This document shows positions 59,625 through 64,000 of a stretch of 64,000 nt of DNA, piece by piece. Both the position numbers and the translations under genes were made by a program. This DNA is from CAVQBJ01 sp963819075 (GTDB taxonomy: Bacteria; Actinomycetota; Thermoleophilia; Solirubrobacterales; Solirubrobacteraceae): positions 1 through 64,000 of the forward strand of contig CAWFUP010000008.1 of NCBI GenBank assembly GCA_963819075.1, given 5' to 3'. The notes below the pieces were generated by a model. It was not told the origin of the DNA. It saw nothing but the letters and a program-made list of their open reading frames with translations, and did not search any database. Every line of letters begins with the position of its first letter. Position 1 is the first letter of the stretch.

Positions 59625-59764
59625 ATTCAGGCCGAGCCTCGCGACCATCACCCCTGGGTCGCGCATGCGACCAGCTCCGAGGGCGACGCGGGAGTCTCCT
59701 CGCCCGTGAGAACCTTCGCGGACATGAAGGCCCGCGATCGGCTCGGCTCGGTACTCAGCGATGA

Positions 59765-60121
59765 TCACTCGCGAGTCGTCGTTTGCGCGTAACCGGGTCC
59801 TGCGAGGTGGAGGAGTTCTGTGATCTCGTCGAGCTTCGTTAGGGGAATGGCGCCCGCCCGCTGGAGGAGATCTGAACGGGACAGCGTCGTCAGCCAAGTG
59901 CACGGGACGAGACCTGGACGCGGAAGCGCGACGCGCACGACGCCTTCGAAAGGCAGTCCGTCGACGTTGCCTACGGCGACCTCCAACGCGACGCCGGTGA
60001 TGTCGGTCGGGGCGGCAGCGACCACTTGTATTGCCCGAAAGCCTGAGGGTTCCTCATCGCCGAGCAGTAGAACGGGGCGCCGCTCGTCGAAATCGACCCA
60101 CCAGACTTCACCGCGATGCAT
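59765..60121 (-). CDS. MazF/PemK-type toxin, no antitoxin seen
   Basis: The 118-residue protein reads HRGEVWWVDFDERRPVLLLG, then FRAIQVVAAAPTDITGVALE and VALPRPGLVPCTWLTTLSRS, the SH3-like PemK/MazF endoribonuclease fold. The usual small antitoxin gene directly upstream (above 60121) is missing; only a degraded 370-bp stretch lies there before attachment copy 4. It may be a degenerate or solitary toxin, or be neutralised by an antitoxin elsewhere. Confidence 0.8.
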   Translation of the reverse strand: MHRGEVWWVDFDERRPVLLLGDEEPSGFRAIQVVAAAPTDITGVALEVAVGNVDGLPFEGVVRVALPRPGLVPCTWLTTLSRSDLLQRAGAIPLTKLDEITELLHLAGPGYAQTTTRE

Positions 60122-60494
60122 CGGGCCTCCTGGCCTGGGGCTGTTGGCTTTGGCGAGGATTTGGTCGGTGGTTTGGTCCGGACGAAGGGTGGGGGTGGAA
60201 CCATTGGCTCGCACCACCAGCCAACTACACACTAACGACGCGCATCGGTAGCTCTGACCACCAGCCAAGTTGCCGACGCGGTGCTTGACTGGTGCCGACG
60301 CGCGCTCGCCGGGGATGCCCCCGCCTGCGAGTCGCAGGAGTAAAGCAGAGCCATCGACCCGCTTTGATGCAGCGACGCGACTAGCGAGGCACAGGTCACC
60401 GGACGCGCTTTGCGCGGAAACCAAGTTCCGGCCGGGACCTCGTAATTCAGGCGGGGCGCGACCGCTGTCCGACTGAGGCCACTGGCCGTTCAGG
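60122..60494. other. Gene-free stretch with two ACCACCAGCCAA repeats next to attachment copy 4
   Basis: No gene was recognised. The 12-bp direct repeat ACCACCAGCCAA occurs at 60213-60224 and 60257-60268. Its position inside the right end of element 3 and its likeness to TACCAG/TACCAA pairs beyond copies 2 and 3 suggest recombinase arm sites; this is weak evidence. Confidence 0.4.
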
Positions 60495-60536
60495 TTGCCA
60501 TGCAGAAGGTCGAGGGTTCGAGTCCCTTCATCCGCT
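60495..60536 (+). repeat. Attachment site copy 4 (tRNA-Gly 3' end repeat)
   Basis: These 42 bp are identical to 9840-9881 of the tRNA gene and end at the discriminator position. The downstream sequence (CTCACAAAGTCCCC) differs from copies 1-3. It is the outer right end of the stacked elements in this window. Confidence 0.87.
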
Positions 60537-60545
60537 CTCACAAAG

Positions 60546-60563
60546 TCCCCGCTCCGGCGGGGA
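60546..60563 (+). terminator. Hairpin downstream of attachment copy 4
   Basis: TCCCCGC (60546-60552) pairs with GCGGGGA (60557-60563) around a TCCG loop. Only a weak T content follows. It probably was the original or an imported tRNA terminator. Confidence 0.55.
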
Positions 60564-60657
60564 TCTTGCGGGGATGTGTGCGCTGACAAACCGGCGCATC
60601 TGGATCTCCGCCTTCTGGGATTCTGCGCTGCAAGCCAAGCAGCTCGGCCTCGCGTAG

Positions 60658-61251
60658 CTAGGTGGGATTGCGGGCGTCTGGGGGGCGGAGTCCGTCGTAC
60701 GCAGCGCGCAGGATCGGCTTGAGGTAAGCGGGCTCGCCGTGGATCGCCGTGATCGCGTGGATCATGTCGAGGATCTGCTCGAGCGTGAGGTCCGCGCGGA
60801 CTTCATGGGTGCGCTGGGCGGCGGCCAGGAGGGGCTGGCCGGCAGCGAGGACGCGCTTCCGGCCCTCGCTGAAGAACGGGTTGCCGCCATCTGAGTGCTT
60901 GAGCAACTCGGTACCGACCTCGTGCTTGCTGGTAAAGAAGACAAAGACACGGTCCAGCCACGTTAGAAGCGCGGCCCCGGGTGCCTTGTCGTCGATTGGC
61001 TCGGCGGCTTCGCAGATGGCGTCGACCTCGTCGGTGTAGAGCGCTTCGAGGAGCTCGCGGCGTCCGGGGAAGTTGCGGTAGAGCGTCGCCATGCCGACGC
61101 CGGCGCGTCGCGAGATCTCAGCCATCGATATCTCCGCTCTGGGGTCAGCGAATGCACTGCGCGCCGCCGCCAGGATCTTGTCGCGGTTGCGCTCGGCATC
61201 GGCCCGTCTGGCGGGCCGTAGGGAGGGTGGTGGTGACGGTTGTCGAGGCAT
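60658..61251 (-). CDS. TetR family transcriptional regulator
   Basis: The 197-residue protein reads RNRDKILAAARSAFADPRAE, then ISMAEISRRAGVGMATLYRN with FPGRRELLEALY, the TetR helix-turn-helix (residues 20-65). A ligand-binding domain of the SACE_7040/TetR_C type follows (LTWLDRVFVFFTSKHEVGTE). It is divergent from the aldo/keto reductase, with a palindrome between them at 61300-61316, and probably represses both. Confidence 0.92.
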   Translation of the reverse strand: MPRQPSPPPSLRPARRADAERNRDKILAAARSAFADPRAEISMAEISRRAGVGMATLYRNFPGRRELLEALYTDEVDAICEAAEPIDDKAPGAALLTWLDRVFVFFTSKHEVGTELLKHSDGGNPFFSEGRKRVLAAGQPLLAAAQRTHEVRADLTLEQILDMIHAITAIHGEPAYLKPILRAAYDGLRPPDARNPT

Positions 61252-61299
61252 GCGCGCTGTAAGTGGAGAGGCTATCCGCTACTGTGAAGCGAACAAGCT

Positions 61300-61316
61300 A
61301 TCCGTTTAGTACGGAT
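61300..61316. promoter_or_regulatory. Operator between the TetR and aldo/keto reductase genes
   Basis: ATCCGT-TTAGT-ACGGAT is a perfect 6-bp inverted repeat with a 5-bp spacer. The half-site CTATCCG also occurs at about 61272-61278. Position and symmetry suit TetR binding. Confidence 0.6.
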
Positions 61317-61367
61317 CCATCCTAGCCACCGGCCGTGGCCGAGTCGCGGCAACCCAAGGAGCTCTCT

Positions 61368-62405
61368 ATGGATTACCGACCCCTGGGACGCACCGGCGTC
61401 TCGGTCAGTCAGCTGTGCTTGGGCGCGATGATGTTCGGCGCCTTTGGCAACCCCGATCACGACGATGCAGTCCGGATCATCCACAGGGCGCTGGACGCCG
61501 GAATCAACTTCATCGATACCGCCGACGGCTATTCAGCCGGCGAGTCAGAAGCGATTCTGGGCAAAGCACTGACCGGCACACGGCGCGACAAGGTCGTGCT
61601 AGCCGTCAAGACCGGCGTTCAGTTTCTGGGTGACGACCCCAACAAGCGTGGAGCGTCGCGAAGGTGGCTCACCGAAGCGGTCGAGGGCTCACTGCGCCGG
61701 CTGCAAACCGACTGGATCGACCTCTACCAAGTGGGCGTTCCCGACCCGAACACCGACATCGATGAGACCCTCGACGCCCTGTCGGACCTCGTCCGAGCGG
61801 GGAAGATCCGATCCTTCGGCGCTTCGAAGGTTCCGGCCTCGCAGATCGTCGAGGCCCAGTGGACCGCTGACCGGCGCGGCCACGGGCGGTTTCGCACCGA
61901 GCAGCCCCCTTATTCGCTCCTGACTCGCGCCATCGAGTACGACGTCCTGCCGACCTGCCTGCGGCACGGGATGGGCGTAATGAGCTATAGCCCACTGGCC
62001 GGAGGCTGGCTGTCCGGCAGGTACCGCAAGGGCAAAGAGGTCCGCGGCCCGGGCTCCGCAGCCCGCGGACACCGGTTCCCCGGAGCCTATGACGCCGCCA
62101 ACCCGGCCAACACCTCCAAGCTCGACGCCGCCGACGCCCTCGCCGCACTCGCTGACGAGGCCGGAATCACCCTCATCCAGATGGCGATCGCATTCGTCAC
62201 CCGCCACCCAGCCGTCACCTCCGCGATCATCGGCCCGCGCACAATGGAGCACCTGGATTCCTACCTCGCGGCCGACGGCGTTGAACTATCCACCGACGTG
62301 CTGGACCGCATCGATCAGATCGTTCCCCCCGGAGTCACGATCAACGTCGCCGACAACATGTGGTTCTTCACACCGTGGCAGAGCGACACGTTCCGCCGCC
62401 GCTAA
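61368..62405 (+). CDS. Aldo/keto reductase
   Basis: The 345-residue TIM-barrel protein reads MDYRPLGRTGVSVSQLCLGA and NFIDTADGYSAGESEAILGK (Asp, Tyr). It continues with VVLAVKTGVQFLGDDPNKRG (Lys) and DWIDLYQVGVPDPNTDIDET. The last motif has VGVPDP where most family members have a catalytic His (LHxxDP), so catalysis may be altered. The start at 61368 follows AAGGAGC. It is divergent from a TetR gene and probably induced by its ligand. Confidence 0.9.
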   Translation: MDYRPLGRTGVSVSQLCLGAMMFGAFGNPDHDDAVRIIHRALDAGINFIDTADGYSAGESEAILGKALTGTRRDKVVLAVKTGVQFLGDDPNKRGASRRWLTEAVEGSLRRLQTDWIDLYQVGVPDPNTDIDETLDALSDLVRAGKIRSFGASKVPASQIVEAQWTADRRGHGRFRTEQPPYSLLTRAIEYDVLPTCLRHGMGVMSYSPLAGGWLSGRYRKGKEVRGPGSAARGHRFPGAYDAANPANTSKLDAADALAALADEAGITLIQMAIAFVTRHPAVTSAIIGPRTMEHLDSYLAADGVELSTDVLDRIDQIVPPGVTINVADNMWFFTPWQSDTFRRR

Positions 62406-62500
62406 GACAACCGCGGCCACTCCGAGCGCGGCTCCTGCTTCCGTGCCGGCGCGGTACTCAGTCCAACCTACTGCGTCGGAATCGACGATAGTGGTTGGCG

Positions 62501-63565
62501 ATGGAGGCTCGCGGCTCGCATTCGCCTCGTGGACGTAGGGCACTGCGCGCATCCGATACGGATCGTGAGCGAACGGTCGCGGCGCTGCGCGACCACTTCG
62601 CGGCCGGCCGACTCTCGCACGACGAGCTCGCCGAGCGGATCGCGGGCGCGTACGAATCGAAGATGTTGGCGGAGCTCGACAGGCTCACGCACGACTTGCC
62701 GCCCGGCGAGTCGTCGCCTCCGGACGCCTTGACGCACCGCGGGGTGTCCCCGAAACGGACCAGGACGAAGGCTGGCCGCGCCCTGGCCAGAAGTGTGCGG
62801 ATCGACGCGGCGCTCTACGCGGTCGTCAACGTGATGCTCATCGCCATTTGGGCAGCCAGCGGCGGCGGGTACTTCTGGCCGATTTGGGTGATCCTGGGGT
62901 GGGGGATTGGGCTCGGCTGCCACGCGGCGCCGCTGCTGGCCGGCGTCGGCACGCGACCGGTGCGGCAAGAGCTTGCGCGACCGAGCACCACCGACGGGGT
63001 CGAGGCGCACATCGGCTCGGAGCGGGGCAGCCTCCGTCCCGGGTCCGCCGCCGACGGCACCGTCACGATCCTCTTCTCGGACATCGAGGGGTCAACCGAG
63101 CTCAACGCGCGCCTGGGAGACGTGCGTTGGCTCGAGCTCCTGCGCGCGCACCACGCGATCGTTCGCCGCGAGGTGCGCGAGCACGGCGGCTTCGAGGTAA
63201 AGGCGCAGGGCGACGGCTTCATGATCGCCTCGCCCAGCGCACGCCGCGCGGCCCAGTGCGCGCTGTCGATCCAGCGGGCGATCGAGGCCGAGCTCGGCGG
63301 ACACCCCGACGGCCCGATCCACGTTCGCATTGGTATGCACACCGGCGACGCGATGCGCGAGGACGACGATTTCTACGGTCGCACCGTCGCGCTCGCCGCG
63401 CGCATAGCAGAACACGCCCAGGCAGGAGAGGTGCTCGCGTCGGCGGTCGTCAAGCAGCTTGCACAGAGCGGCGACGACATCTCCTTCGAGCACGAGCGTG
63501 TCGTCCAGCTCAAGGGTCTAGGTGAGCAGACGATCTACACCGTCGTCGCCGGCAGAAAGCAATGA
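62501..63565 (+). CDS. DUF1707-2TM-class III nucleotide cyclase fusion
   Basis: The 354-residue protein has three parts. The first is an N-terminal DUF1707 domain (RASDTDRERTVAALRDHFAA, then GRLSHDELAERIAGAYESKM, about residues 18-65). The second is a two-helix membrane segment (ALYAVVNVMLIAIWAASGGG, FWPIWVILGWGIGLGCHAAP). The third is a class III adenylate/guanylate cyclase domain (VTILFSDIEGSTELNARLGD with metal Asp, FEVKAQGDGFMIASPSARRA with second Asp, and RIGMHTGD). It should make a cyclic nucleotide at the membrane. The usual purine-specifying Lys/Asp pair was not resolved by eye. ATG 62501 follows a weak site; TTG 62495 is possible. Confidence 0.88.
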   Translation: MEARGSHSPRGRRALRASDTDRERTVAALRDHFAAGRLSHDELAERIAGAYESKMLAELDRLTHDLPPGESSPPDALTHRGVSPKRTRTKAGRALARSVRIDAALYAVVNVMLIAIWAASGGGYFWPIWVILGWGIGLGCHAAPLLAGVGTRPVRQELARPSTTDGVEAHIGSERGSLRPGSAADGTVTILFSDIEGSTELNARLGDVRWLELLRAHHAIVRREVREHGGFEVKAQGDGFMIASPSARRAAQCALSIQRAIEAELGGHPDGPIHVRIGMHTGDAMREDDDFYGRTVALAARIAEHAQAGEVLASAVVKQLAQSGDDISFEHERVVQLKGLGEQTIYTVVAGRKQ

Positions 63566-63580
63566 GCTGCGCTGCGTGCT

Positions 63581-64000
63581 CTACAACGCCGGGGGCAACG
63601 ACGTCACCGGCGCCAAGCCCGAGACGGCGACCGTCACCGGCGGCGAGACGGCTCCGACACGTCCGCCGCCGCTGGCCACCCGGGCCCGGAACTGATCGTC
63701 GCCGACCTTCCCGAAGGTCCAGGCGAACTGGTACGTCGAGCTCGCGTTCACGACGCTCGTCGCCACGGAGTGCCAGTGCCCGTCCGCAGCGAGCTGCTGC
63801 AGCAGGATCGACTGCCCGGCCTCGTCCGGGGTCACCGTCCCGCTGAACGTCACCGTGCCGCCGACGGTCGACGTCGTCGAGCTCGGCTGAATGGTCACCA
63901 CGTCACGCACGCCCTCGAACAGCACGGCGCTGTGGCGAACCGGCGCGAAGGCCGTCCGCACCTGGTAGTCAGTGTTCGCCGTCGGCACCTGGCTGAACGC
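63581..64000 (-). CDS. Ig-like repeat surface protein (3' end only)
   Basis: The frame is open to the window edge and encodes the last 139 codons of a larger protein. An Ig-like repeat is present (VVTIQPSSTTSTVGGTVTFS, then GTVTPDEAGQSILLQQLAAD and SVATSVVNASSTYQFAWTFG), followed by a short tail ending SGLAPVTSLPPAL. The preceding part (YQVRTAFAPVRHSAVLFEGV) is probably the end of another such repeat. Proteins of this type are exported and bind the surface or matrix. It converges on the cyclase gene with a 15-bp gap. Confidence 0.75.
   Translation of the reverse strand, partial: AFSQVPTANTDYQVRTAFAPVRHSAVLFEGVRDVVTIQPSSTTSTVGGTVTFSGTVTPDEAGQSILLQQLAADGHWHSVATSVVNASSTYQFAWTFGKVGDDQFRARVASGGGRVGAVSPPVTVAVSGLAPVTSLPPAL

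Noticed and set aside
1..64000. CRISPR arrays, rRNA genes and prophage structural genes
   Set aside because: I looked for regularly spaced repeats, rRNA-like sequence and capsid, tail or terminase proteins and saw none in the window.

Overview
The window is GC-rich bacterial DNA with actinobacterial features: GTG/TTG starts, tightly overlapping genes, F420-type luciferase-like and deazaflavin-dependent oxidoreductases, a DUF2630 protein, and secreted proteins with Ig-like or Lys/His-rich tails. My best guess is Actinomycetota, class Thermoleophilia (Solirubrobacterales-like). That is inference from protein character; no rRNA is present to confirm it.

Layout. (1) 1-9740 looks like core chromosome. 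It holds a Kdp potassium-transport operon running off the left edge (kdpA, kdpF and a further 28-aa membrane ORF), a separate kdpDE-like two-component pair, regulators, a YbdK-type ligase, a serine beta-lactamase-fold hydrolase and a Tat-exported phosphoesterase. (2) At 9808-9881 lies a tRNA-Gly(GCC). Its 3' end is repeated in direct orientation at 14895-14941, 32605-32648 and 60495-60536, with a 16-bp stub at 54394-54409. The DNA between these copies reads as stacked integrated elements, each copy followed by a hairpin terminator. (3) Element 1 (9837-14941) carries a frameshifted tyrosine integrase, a toxin-antitoxin pair, a structured intergenic region, a possible c-di-AMP riboswitch and a surface beta-helix gene broken by one in-frame stop. 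(4) Element 2 (14942-32604) has no integrase. It carries a sigma factor, a Crp-type regulator with a flavin disulfide reductase, a GH15 glycosidase and an oxidative catabolic locus: two SMP-30 lactonases, a fused HbpS-HbpS-cupin protein, a redoxin, an antiporter, a GMC oxidoreductase, a cyclase-type hydrolase, an SDR, a Rieske-TPP enzyme fusion and a frameshifted flavodoxin-fold reductase. (5) Element 3 (32649-60494) is a patchwork of efflux pumps, small redox and glyoxalase-fold enzymes, MarR/TetR/LysR regulators with visible operators, two VapBC-type modules, an orphan MazF, gene remnants, and an ISL3-family insertion sequence whose transposase is split by a serine-recombinase transposon. 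(6) 60537-64000 has a TetR/aldo-keto reductase pair, a DUF1707-2TM-nucleotide cyclase fusion and the end of an Ig-like surface protein.

How the parts work together. Kdp and its sensor pair serve potassium homeostasis. In element 2 two convergent operons (20073-24497 rightward, 29677-24504 leftward) and a divergent Rieske-TPP unit look like one pathway that oxidises a polyol or sugar-like compound, opens a lactone or ring, and cleaves a 2-oxo acid or diketone. The substrate cannot be read from sequence. Element 3 looks like stress and detoxification cargo held by addiction modules. Several genes in the island carry single-base frameshifts or stops, which is either real decay or assembly error.
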